Source: Clostridiales bacterium UBA6114
Lineage (GTDB): Bacteria > Bacillota > Clostridia > Oscillospirales > Butyricicoccaceae
Assembly (NCBI GenBank): GCA_002423435.1
Contig: DIWE01000010.1
Location: 1-29,984 of the forward strand
Direction: 5' to 3'
Length of the DNA: 29,984 nt
The notes under the pieces were generated by a model, which did no database searches, was not told where the DNA came from, and saw nothing but the letters and a program-made list of their open reading frames with translations. The position numbers were made by a program, and so were the translations under genes. Within the stretch, counting starts at the first letter, position 1. Each line of letters begins with the position of its first letter. Below are positions 1 through 8,290 of the stretch, piece after piece.

Positions 1-23
1 AACTGCAGTTCTTTGACAGTCTG

Positions 24-63
24 AAGCCCGATCTTTCGCATAAGCGAAAGATCGGGCTTTGAA
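24..63 (+). terminator. Strong hairpin terminator entering the window
   Basis: A perfect 16-bp stem (24-39 pairing with 44-59) closes a 4-nt loop and ends in a short T tract. It probably ends a transcript that starts left of the window, and it insulates the LysR promoter that follows. The T tract is only three or four bases, so efficiency is uncertain. Confidence 0.7.
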
Positions 64-88
64 ATATCGAAAGCAACTGCAAATGCTA

Positions 89-117
89 TTGAAATAATCG
101 GAGGTTTTCTTTACAAT
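89..117 (+). promoter_or_regulatory. Candidate sigma-A promoter of the lysR gene
   Basis: TTGAAA at 89-94 and TACAAT at 112-117 are separated by 17 bp. A second -10-like TATAAT lies at 143-148 but lacks a good -35. The leader would be about 55 nt and ends in a strong SD at 166-171. Confidence 0.5.
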
Positions 118-179
118 AGATATAAAATAAAAGAATAGATCCTATAATTTAAAGTCATATCTTTGAGGAGGTACCCTTT

Positions 180-1145
180 GTGAAACTGGAGACGCTTGCG
201 TTATTGGTTTACATTGAGCGACTGGGTACAGTTTCCGAGGCGGCAAAAATCGTTCATCTGTCCCAGCCGGCTGCCACCTCTCAAATAAAGCAATTGGAGG
301 AGGAGCTTGGGACGCTCATTTTTTGCCGCAAGTGCAGAAAGAACCGTCTGAAGTTTACCCCTCAGGGCGAACTGGTGCTGGGCTACGCCAAACAATTCCG
401 GGCCTTGGAGAAAAAACTGAGAATCGACCTTTCCGGAGAGGCAACCGTTCCACGATCCATCACCGTCGGCACCGGCCTGACGATGGGAGCTTATATTGTT
501 CCTTATTTGGTCGAGGGTTTCAAAAAAAAATACCCCAATATCGAGATCACGGTGAAGATGATGCCGGGAAAGGATCTCGTCGAGCATTTGGATAAAGCCG
601 ATTTTCAGATTGCCGTCTCCAGCATAAACCCATCGGGACATCGGCTGAGCGCGACCCGTTTCTACGATGACGAATTTTGCCTCGTCGCTCCCTCCGAGTT
701 TGAAATTCCCGCAAGCATTACCGCGCAGGAACTGCAAAAATATCCGCTGATCCTGCGGGAAAAGAATTCGGTTTCCCGCGCCATTTTGGAAAAGAAACTC
801 AAGAAGGCGGGACTGACGATCAACAACATGAATGTTGTGACGGAGGTTTTCGGCAACGAGGCGGTCAAGTATGCGATAGAAACGGGAAACGGCGTCGGCT
901 TTATTCCATACTCGGCTTTGGGCGATTTTAAAAAAAATAAGCGGTATAAGATTGTGAAAATTGCTGATTTGACATTCAGCAGGCCGCTCTATATCCTTTG
1001 CAGGGAGGAGACATTAAAGGAGCCCTGCATTGGGGATTTCATCGATTTTGCCGTCTGCGGCGATTGGAGCCTGGACCTGCCTTCCTTCCGTTTCCCGGCC
1101 TGCAGGGAGGAGGCGGACGGCGGTCTTATATCCCCTGCGATTTGA
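180..1145 (+). CDS. LysR-family transcriptional regulator
   Basis: This is a 321-residue LysR-type regulator that would bind DNA and respond to a small effector. Residues 1-60 form the winged helix-turn-helix (ERLGTVSEAAKIVHLSQPAA is the recognition region), followed by the linker helix. Residues 90-295 form the periplasmic-binding-like effector domain. The start is GTG at 180, chosen because AGGAGG at 166-171 is ideally spaced. The gene is monocistronic, flanked by terminators at 24-63 and 1174-1209, and no divergent target is visible. The closest plausible metabolic targets are the aldolase and dehydrogenase genes about 2.7 kb downstream, but nothing in the sequence links them. The effector cannot be predicted. 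The family call is secure. Confidence 0.93.
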   Translation: MKLETLALLVYIERLGTVSEAAKIVHLSQPAATSQIKQLEEELGTLIFCRKCRKNRLKFTPQGELVLGYAKQFRALEKKLRIDLSGEATVPRSITVGTGLTMGAYIVPYLVEGFKKKYPNIEITVKMMPGKDLVEHLDKADFQIAVSSINPSGHRLSATRFYDDEFCLVAPSEFEIPASITAQELQKYPLILREKNSVSRAILEKKLKKAGLTINNMNVVTEVFGNEAVKYAIETGNGVGFIPYSALGDFKKNKRYKIVKIADLTFSRPLYILCREETLKEPCIGDFIDFAVCGDWSLDLPSFRFPACREEADGGLISPAI

Positions 1146-1173
1146 CAGTATCCGATACTTTGAATATTCTGTG

Positions 1174-1209
1174 ATAGGCTCCTTAGGGGGCCTATTTTTT
1201 ATTTTTTTT
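1174..1209 (+). terminator. Terminator after lysR
   Basis: A 9-bp stem with one G-U pair (1174-1182 with 1187-1195) is followed by a run of T interrupted once, to about 1209. The last codon of the convergent diguanylate cyclase gene lies inside this hairpin, so the two 3' ends overlap. Confidence 0.8.
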
Positions 1210-2316
1210 ATTGATGTACATCAGGTGATCCACATGATTTAAGAAATGCTCCGAGTCGCGGTTATCCGAGTCAAACAGCTCATAGCCGGAGCTGTATTCA
1301 AGGCGATACGGCTTCTCGGAATTCTTGTTGTACAGTGAAAAGTTCTCCGATAGCCGATTCATAATGTCCTCAATTCCCGGCCGTGTGATATCCTTTACCA
1401 AAACAACAAATTCGTCGCCTCCGAATCGGGCGATGATATCCGTTTTACGCAAAGTCTCCTTGATAAGGCTTACGGCCTTTTTCAGGGCATAATCCCCCTC
1501 GCAGTGCCCGAACCGGTCATTAATCGTTTTGAATTCGTCCAGATCTATAAAAATAACGCCGAAGGGTTCCCGGTTTTTTTGCCTGCAAACCCGCTCTTCC
1601 ATATAGCGTTCAAAAGAGCTTTTTGTCCAGGCACCGGTCAGCGGATCAAACTGCATCATTCTCTGTTGAATAAAAATAAAGACGACGATCAACGAGAAAG
1701 CCGCGCTGCTCCACATGAGAAGAATACCGTAGAAAAGCACCTGAATGAGTCCCCCGATCGCGGGGAAAACCCCAAAAAGCGTCAGCGGAACAAGGAGTTC
1801 CCGCATCAGGTCTTTCCGTTTTTTTGCAATTAAGAAAAAACTGTAAAATACATAAAAATAGGTCGTTATTGTGGGGACAACAAACAGGGGGCCTCGTTCA
1901 TATATATTCTCGCCGCTGATGGAGAACACAAGGCCGAAAAAAGGTGTCAGAAGAACTGTGATCAAATTCAGAATATTTGGAATCACCAGCAGCAAGGTTC
2001 TCTTAAACACGACCGGTTCGTCGGAAACGTCCCAATTGGATACGAACACGCACCACAAATACGGGATAACCGGCGCAATGATAAACAAAAGCACATGTAA
2101 AGATGCGGTGATCGGAATCAGCCATCTGGCGGGGTAACCATTCAGGATGCATGTCAGGGTTTCAAGAACCAGCTCGGCAAGAATCGCGAATGCCGTGTAT
2201 AAAAATACGAGGTTTATCCTGTCGTTCGGGTCAAGCCGCTTTCGGGCAATTGCAATAACGCTTCCAAACAATATGATTGCAGCAAGATTTAAATCGATGC
2301 GCAGAAACAATCTCAC
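1192..2316 (-). CDS. Membrane-bound diguanylate cyclase (GGDEF)
   Basis: This predicted cyclase makes cyclic-di-GMP from two GTP at the membrane. About 210 N-terminal residues form six or seven hydrophobic segments without a recognised sensor family. The GGDEF domain then starts at the DPLTGA motif. The signature GGDEF is intact, and an RxxD motif (RKTD) lies five residues before it, where product-inhibition I-sites occur. No EAL or HD-GYP domain follows. The start is uncertain: ATG at 2361 has no SD, whereas GTG at 2316 has GAGGGTGG just upstream and begins directly before the first membrane segment, so I chose 2316 (374 residues). It lies about 90 bp behind the GerMN lipoprotein gene on the same strand with no terminator between, so co-transcription is likely. 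Confidence 0.85.
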   Translation of the reverse strand: MRLFLRIDLNLAAIILFGSVIAIARKRLDPNDRINLVFLYTAFAILAELVLETLTCILNGYPARWLIPITASLHVLLFIIAPVIPYLWCVFVSNWDVSDEPVVFKRTLLLVIPNILNLITVLLTPFFGLVFSISGENIYERGPLFVVPTITTYFYVFYSFFLIAKKRKDLMRELLVPLTLFGVFPAIGGLIQVLFYGILLMWSSAAFSLIVVFIFIQQRMMQFDPLTGAWTKSSFERYMEERVCRQKNREPFGVIFIDLDEFKTINDRFGHCEGDYALKKAVSLIKETLRKTDIIARFGGDEFVVLVKDITRPGIEDIMNRLSENFSLYNKNSEKPYRLEYSSGYELFDSDNRDSEHFLNHVDHLMYINKKNKK

Positions 2317-2407
2317 CTGGCCACCCTCTTTCATGCGTTTGCGAGCCCTGAAGCGGTTCATGCAATGCGCCGAACTCAGCGGAGATACCGCTTAACGCGG
2401 CTGTACC

Positions 2408-3451
2408 CTACTTGATTTCAACGGCATTGTCAAAGTCTGTTTTTATAAATTCACCTTCCTTAAATGCAATGTGGCCGGATTCATAAGGTTTGTTTTGAAC
2501 GGTCAGGATAACCTTATCTGAATTGTAATACCAGCCGAAGGTGTTTGCAATGCAGGTAAGAATCATCGATTCGTAACCTGAGCCGGCGTTCATCTCTGTT
2601 TGAAACGCATCGTTAAAATCGATATTGACAATGTTGTCGTCGCCGAGATAGAGGCTGTTTATTTTTGTATTTTCCGAAATCACCTGAGCATTGTTTACGA
2701 CCTGCCTGTAAACGGACGCAAGGATGTCCTTTGTGTCCTCGTTGGTCTTGAAGCTTACATCCTGATCCCTGTAATAAAGCTTATTATCGTTGATATTCGG
2801 ATAAAAGAAACGGACTTTCTGCACGGTAGAGATGTTTTCTTCGATTTTGCCGAGGGAAGAGGTCACCTGAGAGCCTTCCGAAGTGAAAACCGATTTTATA
2901 AACCCGATATCCTTTACGTAATAATCGGCGGTGCTTCCGTTTTGACCCTCCGTTGTCACTTCGACGGCCTTATAATTTCCCGACGGGGTGGTGACGTCGG
3001 CCGAGACATCGTTGATTTTGCGGACGCTTCCGTCGGAAAGGGTCCACGACGTTCCGGTTTCGATCGGCTCCATCAGTAGGACTTCCTCGGACGCGTCTGT
3101 CTTATCGAGCAGGTTTTCCCTGTAATATGCCTCTCCTCTTGAGAGCTTCCGGACAAGCTTGCCGCCTTCAAGCGAAAGAACCCTCGCCGTCACTGTCCCG
3201 CCGTTGTCGATTCTTTGCTGGACTTTGCCCTCCGCCGTGTAGTCAACCGTCACGATGTAGGATGCGTATTCGTTCCCTGTGCCTTCATAGGTAAGTCTGA
3301 CATTTTGCATGATCGGAAAATAATCCGAAACGACCGGCCCCGTGCTTTCCTCGCCGGTTTTTTCGTTCACGCCGCCGGCGGGCTTTCCTGCGCATCCGAA
3401 CAAAAACACGGACAGCACAATCACAAAGATTGATATAAGATATTTCTTCAA
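2408..3451 (-). CDS. Lipoprotein with C-terminal GerMN domain
   Basis: This 347-residue lipoprotein has a signal peptide ending in the lipobox LFGC (Cys20), so it should be anchored to the outer face of the cytoplasmic membrane. Residues of roughly 40-200 look like a beta-rich domain of unknown role. Residues of about 210-325 match the GerMN (sporulation and germination) domain found once or twice in GerM-type proteins. B. subtilis GerM helps build the channel between mother cell and forespore, but this protein has a single GerMN copy plus an unrelated N-terminal domain, so it is not a simple GerM orthologue. The start is TTG at 3451 with a weak GGCGGTG ribosome site. A role in sporulation is likely from the domain, not proven. 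Confidence 0.82.
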   Translation of the reverse strand: MKKYLISIFVIVLSVFLFGCAGKPAGGVNEKTGEESTGPVVSDYFPIMQNVRLTYEGTGNEYASYIVTVDYTAEGKVQQRIDNGGTVTARVLSLEGGKLVRKLSRGEAYYRENLLDKTDASEEVLLMEPIETGTSWTLSDGSVRKINDVSADVTTPSGNYKAVEVTTEGQNGSTADYYVKDIGFIKSVFTSEGSQVTSSLGKIEENISTVQKVRFFYPNINDNKLYYRDQDVSFKTNEDTKDILASVYRQVVNNAQVISENTKINSLYLGDDNIVNIDFNDAFQTEMNAGSGYESMILTCIANTFGWYYNSDKVILTVQNKPYESGHIAFKEGEFIKTDFDNAVEIK

Positions 3452-3531
3452 TGTTTCACACCGCCCCAGGATGTTTTTTAAACAGAATTAATAAAGATAG
3501 GATGATCCTTTTGTGTCTTTTCCATACAAAG

Positions 3532-3559
3532 AATATACCCGTATAACCCCATGAATCAA
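3532..3559 (-). promoter_or_regulatory. Candidate promoter of the GerMN lipoprotein gene
   Basis: On the minus strand TTGATT (3554-3559) and TATATT (3532-3537) are 16 bp apart. The match is to the vegetative consensus. I could not see a convincing sigma-E or sigma-G pattern, which one might expect for a sporulation gene. Confidence 0.35.
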
Positions 3560-3804
3560 ATATTGCAATTCATATTTTTATTTTACACATATTCAAATAA
3601 GTTTACAATAATTGCTTCACGGGATTTACAAAATATGGATATCTCGCCCTGGAAATAATCACCCCGGACCGGTTGCATCACTAAACAGTTTGTCCGGCCA
3701 ATAAATGGAGAAAGTGCCGTAGGCCCGTAAAAACAGGCAAAAACGAAGGAAATTTATCTCCTGGAGCAAAAAAAGACGCTTTTCATTCATTTGGACACTG
3801 ATTG
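3560..3804. other. AT-rich divergent intergenic region with no gene seen
   Basis: This stretch separates the divergent GerMN and aldolase transcription units. It holds one short minus-strand reading frame (64 codons) without SD or recognisable product. I saw no hairpin terminator, riboswitch core or repeat. Confidence 0.5.
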
Positions 3805-3833
3805 TTGAAATGGATCTAGTTTTCATATATAAT
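3805..3833 (+). promoter_or_regulatory. Near-consensus promoter of the aldolase-dehydrogenase operon
   Basis: TTGAAA at 3805-3810 and a perfect TATAAT at 3828-3833 are separated by 17 bp, placing the start of transcription about 40 bp before the first gene. This is among the strongest promoter matches in the window. Confidence 0.7.
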
Positions 3834-3879
3834 ATATAAGGAAAAATATTCAAAGTTTATGTTAAGGGAGAAAGTATTC

Positions 3880-4611
3880 ATGACAAGGGAACAGACGCAA
3901 AGGGAGCGCGAGCTTCTTGAGAGCTTGAAACAGTTTGACACGCCCTCAATTACAAATGTTGTGGCGACATATCCAAACGATAAAAAGCTTTGCCTTGGTC
4001 TCTATGATCCGTGGGCATGCAACTGGTACACGGATCAGTCATTAAAATGCATGTATCCCGAGCTCGGCCGCAGAGTCGGGTATGCGGTCACCGTTATCTA
4101 CGGGCTCCCTACCCCCGGATTTGACCGGTTGAGCTTCTCCGACGTCCTGCGGGCGATCGAAGCTTCTCCCAAACCGGCTGTTGTCTGTATCAAGCAGGAT
4201 TTTCCGGAAAATATCAAAAATAAAAACGGTCTCTCCGGAGGGAACATGACAACCGCGATGAAAGCCCTGGGTGCTGTCGGCGTTATCTCGGACGGCCCCT
4301 CGAGGGATATCGACGAAATCCGGGAGATGGACTTTCAATATATGCTTACCGGCATAACGGCCGGCCATGGCGCTTTTTCCGTCAAGGCGGTCAATGTGCC
4401 CGTCAACATCTGCGGAATGGATGTTTGCCCCGGGGAGATCATTCATATGGACGAAAACGGCGCTGTAAAATTCCCCGCCGATCAGCTCGAGAATGTTTAT
4501 GATCTCGCCTGCAAGCTTCAGGAGGTGGAGAAAAAGCGCATGTCGCGGATGGCGAGCGCAAAAGATGCGGAAAGTATTATTAACATATTAAACAATTTTG
4601 AAGAAAAGTAG
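3880..4611 (+). CDS. RraA-family aldolase-like protein
   Basis: The protein (243 residues from this start) belongs to the RraA / 4-hydroxy-4-methyl-2-oxoglutarate aldolase family, whose enzymes cleave 4-hydroxy-2-oxo acids to pyruvate with a divalent metal. Family signatures are SGGNMTTAMKALGAVG, then ISDGPSRDIDEI, with the Arg-Asp pair that binds pyruvate and metal in characterised aldolases, then VNVPVNICGMDVCPGE near the C-terminus. An ATG at 3859 is also in frame. I chose 3880 because AAGGGAG at 3864-3870 is correctly spaced for it. The next gene begins 15 bp after the stop, so the two form an operon. Many family members are named only RraA-like. The substrate is unknown, but a C4-C7 oxo acid is plausible given the partner dehydrogenase. 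Confidence 0.85.
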   Translation: MTREQTQRERELLESLKQFDTPSITNVVATYPNDKKLCLGLYDPWACNWYTDQSLKCMYPELGRRVGYAVTVIYGLPTPGFDRLSFSDVLRAIEASPKPAVVCIKQDFPENIKNKNGLSGGNMTTAMKALGAVGVISDGPSRDIDEIREMDFQYMLTGITAGHGAFSVKAVNVPVNICGMDVCPGEIIHMDENGAVKFPADQLENVYDLACKLQEVEKKRMSRMASAKDAESIINILNNFEEK

Positions 4612-4626
4612 AAAGGGAAAAAGACA

Positions 4627-5583
4627 GTGAAGATTGTAATTTTGGACGGTTATACCGAAAATCCCGGTGATTTAAGCTGGGACGCAATGGCGGCTCTGGG
4701 CGAGCTTACGGTTTATGACCGGACTCCCGACGACAAGGTTGCCGAGCGCATCGGCGACGCTGAGGCCGTTTATACGAATAAAACCCCGGTATCCCGCAAA
4801 ACTCTGGATGCGTGCCCTAACGTTAAGTTTATCGGGGTGCTCGCAACCGGATATAACATCGTAGACTATGTCGCCGCAAAGGAAAAGGGGATACTTGTGA
4901 CCAACATCCCCACTTACGGCACCGCTTCCGTCAGCCAGTTCGTCATCGCCTTGCTGCTGGAAATCTGCCATCATGTCGGACATCACAGCGAAGCTGTTAA
5001 AAGCGGCCGTTGGGAGAATAATCCCGACTGGTGCTTCTGGGACTATCCCCTGATTGAGCTGGACGGAAAGACCATGGGGATTATCGGTTTCGGCCGCATA
5101 GGCCAGGCCACTGGCAAGATTGCCAGGGCTCTGGGCATGAAAGTCATTGCGTATGACAGCTTTGTAAACGAGGCTGCAAAGCAAATCGGAGACTATGTCG
5201 ATTTGGACACCCTTTTGGCCGGGTCCGACGTTATCGCTCTGCATTGCCCTTTATTTCCCGAAACGCAGGGCATTATCAACAGGAATACCATAGCGAAAAT
5301 GAAGGACGGCGTTATTATTCTGAACAACAGCCGCGGCCCTCTGATTGTGGAGCAGGATCTGGCGGACGCGTTAAACAGCGGCAAGGTTTATGCCGCCGGG
5401 CTGGATGTCGTGTCCACCGAACCGATCAAAGGCGACAATCCTCTGCTGCAGGCGAAAAACTGCATCATCACCCCCCATATTTCCTGGGCTCCCAAGGAGA
5501 GCCGCCAGAGACTGATGGATGTCGCCGTCGAAGATCTGGCTCAATACATCAAAGGCACTCCCATTAACGTCGTTAATAAGTAG
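4627..5583 (+). CDS. D-2-hydroxyacid dehydrogenase (glycerate dehydrogenase-like)
   Basis: This 318-residue enzyme should interconvert a D-2-hydroxy acid and a 2-oxo acid with NAD(H). The Rossmann motif GFGRIG is at 154-159. Asp177 after the second strand indicates NAD rather than NADP. The catalytic triad is complete: Arg236 (NNSRGP), Glu265 (STEP) and His284 (TPHISW). The N-terminus and overall length resemble HprA-type hydroxypyruvate or glyoxylate reductases, which is the best guess for substrate. The start is GTG at 4627 behind AAAGGGA. It is the second gene after the RraA-like aldolase, so a product of that aldolase, such as glyoxylate, pyruvate or another 2-oxo acid, is a reasonable substrate. 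A bidirectional terminator follows directly. Confidence 0.9.
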   Translation: MKIVILDGYTENPGDLSWDAMAALGELTVYDRTPDDKVAERIGDAEAVYTNKTPVSRKTLDACPNVKFIGVLATGYNIVDYVAAKEKGILVTNIPTYGTASVSQFVIALLLEICHHVGHHSEAVKSGRWENNPDWCFWDYPLIELDGKTMGIIGFGRIGQATGKIARALGMKVIAYDSFVNEAAKQIGDYVDLDTLLAGSDVIALHCPLFPETQGIINRNTIAKMKDGVIILNNSRGPLIVEQDLADALNSGKVYAAGLDVVSTEPIKGDNPLLQAKNCIITPHISWAPKESRQRLMDVAVEDLAQYIKGTPINVVNK

Positions 5584-5606
5584 TAAATAAGAATGCTCTG
5601 AACAGT

Positions 5607-5640
5607 CAAAACCACCGGCTCAGCCGGTGGTTTTGATTTT
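5607..5640. terminator. Bidirectional terminator between convergent genes
   Basis: A perfect 13-bp stem (5607-5619 with 5623-5635) has a 3-nt loop and A/T tracts at both ends, so it can serve the plus-strand dehydrogenase operon and the minus-strand fusion gene, which ends at 5644. Confidence 0.85.
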
Positions 5641-5643
5641 AAA

Positions 5644-8175
5644 TCAGGCGGTTACGATATGGCTTTCCACTTGGAGATGAAGCTTTTCAATGGCCTGTTC
5701 TCGCATCTTGTATTTTAGGATTTTGCCGGCCGCGTTCATCGGGAATTCGGAGACAAAATCGATATAGCGCGGGGTCTTGTGCTTGGCCATGTGGGAGCGG
5801 ATGTAATCCTTGAGCTCGTCTTCGGTCAGCGTCACGCCGTCTTTTATTATCACGCATGCCATAATTTCTTCGCCGTACTGCTTGTCGGGCACGCCGATCA
5901 CCTGGACGTCCTTTACCTTCGGATGGGTATAGATGAAGTCCTCGATCTCTTTCGGATAGATGTTTTCACCGCCGCGGATAATCATATCCTTGATGCGGCC
6001 CGTGATCTTGAAATTTCCACCGGAAACCCGTCTGGCAAGGTCGCCGGTGTGCAGCCATCCGTCCTCGTCGATAGCCGCCGCGGTCGCCTCGGGCATCTTG
6101 TAGTAGCCCTTCATAATGTTATAGCCGCGGGCTACGAATTCCCCGTCGACGTCGTCGGGCAGGTCTTCGCCGGTAGCGGGGTCAATGATCTTGCATTCAA
6201 CGCCGGGGAGCGCGCGGCCGACGGTGTTTACGCGCACATCGAGCGGATCGTCGACGCGGCTCTGCGTGCAGCCGGGAGAGGCCTCGGTCTGGCCGAACAC
6301 GATCGAGATCTGCGTCATGTTCATCTTGTCGACGACGTCCTGCATCACCTTGACCGGACACGGGCTTCCCGCCATGATACCGGTCCTCATATAAGAGAAG
6401 TCCGTTTTGGCGAAATCCTCATGCTCGAGCATCGCGATAAACATTGTCGGGACGCCGTGGAAACAGGTGATCTTCTCCCGATTGATGCACTCGAGCGACT
6501 GCTTGGGGGAAAAATAGGGGATCGGGCAGAGCGTCACCCCGTGCGTCATTGCCGCGGTCATGGCGAGCACCATTCCGAAGCAGTGGAACATCGGTACATG
6601 GATCATCATGCGGTCGGCGGTGGAGAGGTCCATGCAGTCTCCGATATTTTTGCCGTTGTTGACCACATTGTAGTGGGTCAGCATCACGCCCTTCGGGAAA
6701 CCGGTGGTTCCCGAGGTGTACTGCATATTGCACACGTCATGTTTGTTTGTGAAGGCCGCGCGCCTGTAAACCTCTTCAACAGGCACCTTTTCGGCCATGG
6801 CCATGGCATCGTCCCATGTAAGGCATCCGTTCTGCTTCGAGTCGACGGTGATTACGTTTCGCAGGAAGGGCAGACGTTTTGTGTGCAGGGGCTTTTCGGG
6901 CTCCGAAGTCGAAAGCTCCGGACAAAGCTCTTTGATGATGCCGACATAGTCGGAGTCCTTATAGCCGTCGGTCATGACAAGGGTATGGGTATCCGACTGG
7001 CGCAGCAGATATTCGGCCTCGTAAATCTTGTAAGCGGTATTTACCGTGACAAGAACAGCGCCGATCTTGGTGGCGGCCCAGAAGGTAATGTACCACTGCG
7101 ACACGTTTGTCGCCCAGATGGCGACATGGTCTCCGGGTTTTACGCCGAGCGCGATCAGAGCGCGGGCGAACGTATCGACATCATCGCGGAATTCGGAGTA
7201 GGTCCTTGTGTAGTCGGTTATCGTGTAGCGGAACGCATACTGGTTCGGGAACTCGTCGACCATGCGGTCGAGCACCTGCGAAAACGTCAGATCGATCAGC
7301 GTATCCTTCTCCCAGACATATTTTCCGGTTTTTGCATTGTTGTCGAAAAGATGGCCCTTTACTCGATCCCTCTCCATGTAGCGGCTCATATAGTTTGTAA
7401 AGTGCGGGAAAACAATGCCCGGATCGTCGAGATCGTTTGCCCAGCGCTTGACCCATTCGAGAGATACATAACCGTCGTAGTTGATCGAGCGCAGGGCGAG
7501 CATCATGTCGTCGACCGGCAAATCGCCCTCGCCCATCATGCGGTACTTGATTGAGCCGTTTTCGCTGACGGAATCCTTGATATGCACGTATTTGATGTAA
7601 GCCCCGAGGTTCTGCACCGTTTTTCCGGGAGTCTCGCCCGCAAACCGGAAAGGATGGTGCATATCCCAGAGCGCTGCGACATAGTCGCTTTCGACGCGGT
7701 TTAGAAGCGCGCCGAGACGTGCGGTGTCGGCATAGACGCCGTTTGTTTCAACAAGCAGGGTCACATGGTGCTCCTCGGCGATCGGGATCAGGCGCCTGAG
7801 CGCCGCGAGGACGACTTCGTCGTCCACCTCCCCGGTCATATGCGGCTCAAGATCGCCGAGAATACGGATGTAGGGCGTTTTCAGCGCGGAGGCAAGCTTT
7901 ATGTAGTGTACGATTTCCTGATGGTTTTCCTCCGCTTTGTCGGCAAACCTCACGCAGCAGCCGGAGGAGAGGCAGGGGATCTCGAGACGCAGGCTTGAAA
8001 GCTTTTTGATCGTCTGCGGGAGCTGGCTTTCGAGAAACGGCTGCGCTTTGGCCGCGAAAATTTCATCGCCAAGTCCGCGGATCTCAATTCCGTCGAATCC
8101 GAGGTCCTTGGCCATAGAATAAATGTCCGTCCAGCTGAAGTCTGGGCAGCCGAGGGTGGAGAACGCGATTTTCAT
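5644..8175 (-). CDS. Fusion: TIM-barrel sugar isomerase-like + acyl-CoA synthetase
   Basis: This one uninterrupted 843-codon gene encodes two enzymes. Residues 1-265 are a xylose-isomerase-like TIM barrel (sugar phosphate isomerase/epimerase type) with its probable metal ligands kept: Glu143, Asp171, His198 and Glu240. After a short linker, residues 288-843 are an AMP-forming acyl-CoA synthetase most like ACSF2 and medium-chain FadD-type ligases. Its motifs are the P-loop YTSGTTGFPKG (486-496), DGWLHTGD, the hinge GRIKDMIIRGGENIYP, and the catalytic Lys at about 818 (AAGKILKYK). Both halves look active. AAGGAGG sits 7 nt before the ATG. The T-box leader upstream means expression rises when a specific tRNA, probably tRNA-Leu, is uncharged. 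The acid activated is unknown. Isovalerate or a similar acid is a hypothesis. Confidence 0.92.
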   Translation of the reverse strand: MKIAFSTLGCPDFSWTDIYSMAKDLGFDGIEIRGLGDEIFAAKAQPFLESQLPQTIKKLSSLRLEIPCLSSGCCVRFADKAEENHQEIVHYIKLASALKTPYIRILGDLEPHMTGEVDDEVVLAALRRLIPIAEEHHVTLLVETNGVYADTARLGALLNRVESDYVAALWDMHHPFRFAGETPGKTVQNLGAYIKYVHIKDSVSENGSIKYRMMGEGDLPVDDMMLALRSINYDGYVSLEWVKRWANDLDDPGIVFPHFTNYMSRYMERDRVKGHLFDNNAKTGKYVWEKDTLIDLTFSQVLDRMVDEFPNQYAFRYTITDYTRTYSEFRDDVDTFARALIALGVKPGDHVAIWATNVSQWYITFWAATKIGAVLVTVNTAYKIYEAEYLLRQSDTHTLVMTDGYKDSDYVGIIKELCPELSTSEPEKPLHTKRLPFLRNVITVDSKQNGCLTWDDAMAMAEKVPVEEVYRRAAFTNKHDVCNMQYTSGTTGFPKGVMLTHYNVVNNGKNIGDCMDLSTADRMMIHVPMFHCFGMVLAMTAAMTHGVTLCPIPYFSPKQSLECINREKITCFHGVPTMFIAMLEHEDFAKTDFSYMRTGIMAGSPCPVKVMQDVVDKMNMTQISIVFGQTEASPGCTQSRVDDPLDVRVNTVGRALPGVECKIIDPATGEDLPDDVDGEFVARGYNIMKGYYKMPEATAAAIDEDGWLHTGDLARRVSGGNFKITGRIKDMIIRGGENIYPKEIEDFIYTHPKVKDVQVIGVPDKQYGEEIMACVIIKDGVTLTEDELKDYIRSHMAKHKTPRYIDFVSEFPMNAAGKILKYKMREQAIEKLHLQVESHIVTA

Positions 8176-8240
8176 TGTAATTCCTCCTTAGAGTTTCAGG
8201 GCGTATGGGAACCTGCCCGTTTACCTTTTTGCCAAGGGGA

Positions 8241-8290
8241 AAACAAAAACGCTTTCGTCCCTCAGCATTTTCTGCAAGAGACGAAAGCGT
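8241..8290 (-). terminator. T-box attenuator terminator
   Basis: An 11-bp stem (8280-8290 with 8249-8259) has a 20-nt loop and is followed on the minus strand by TTTTTGTTT. It competes with the antiterminator formed by the T-box core, and it could also stop read-through from the upstream ger operon. Confidence 0.88.

Noticed and set aside
3659..3853. 64-codon minus-strand frame in the gap before the aldolase
   Set aside because: No ribosome site, no motif, and it overlaps the strong promoter of the aldolase operon.
5779..7554. 591-codon open frame on the plus strand
   Set aside because: It is antisense to the ligase part of the fusion gene, has a His/Val/Asp-rich composition with no domain, and no ribosome site. 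It reflects the GC-biased codons of the real gene.
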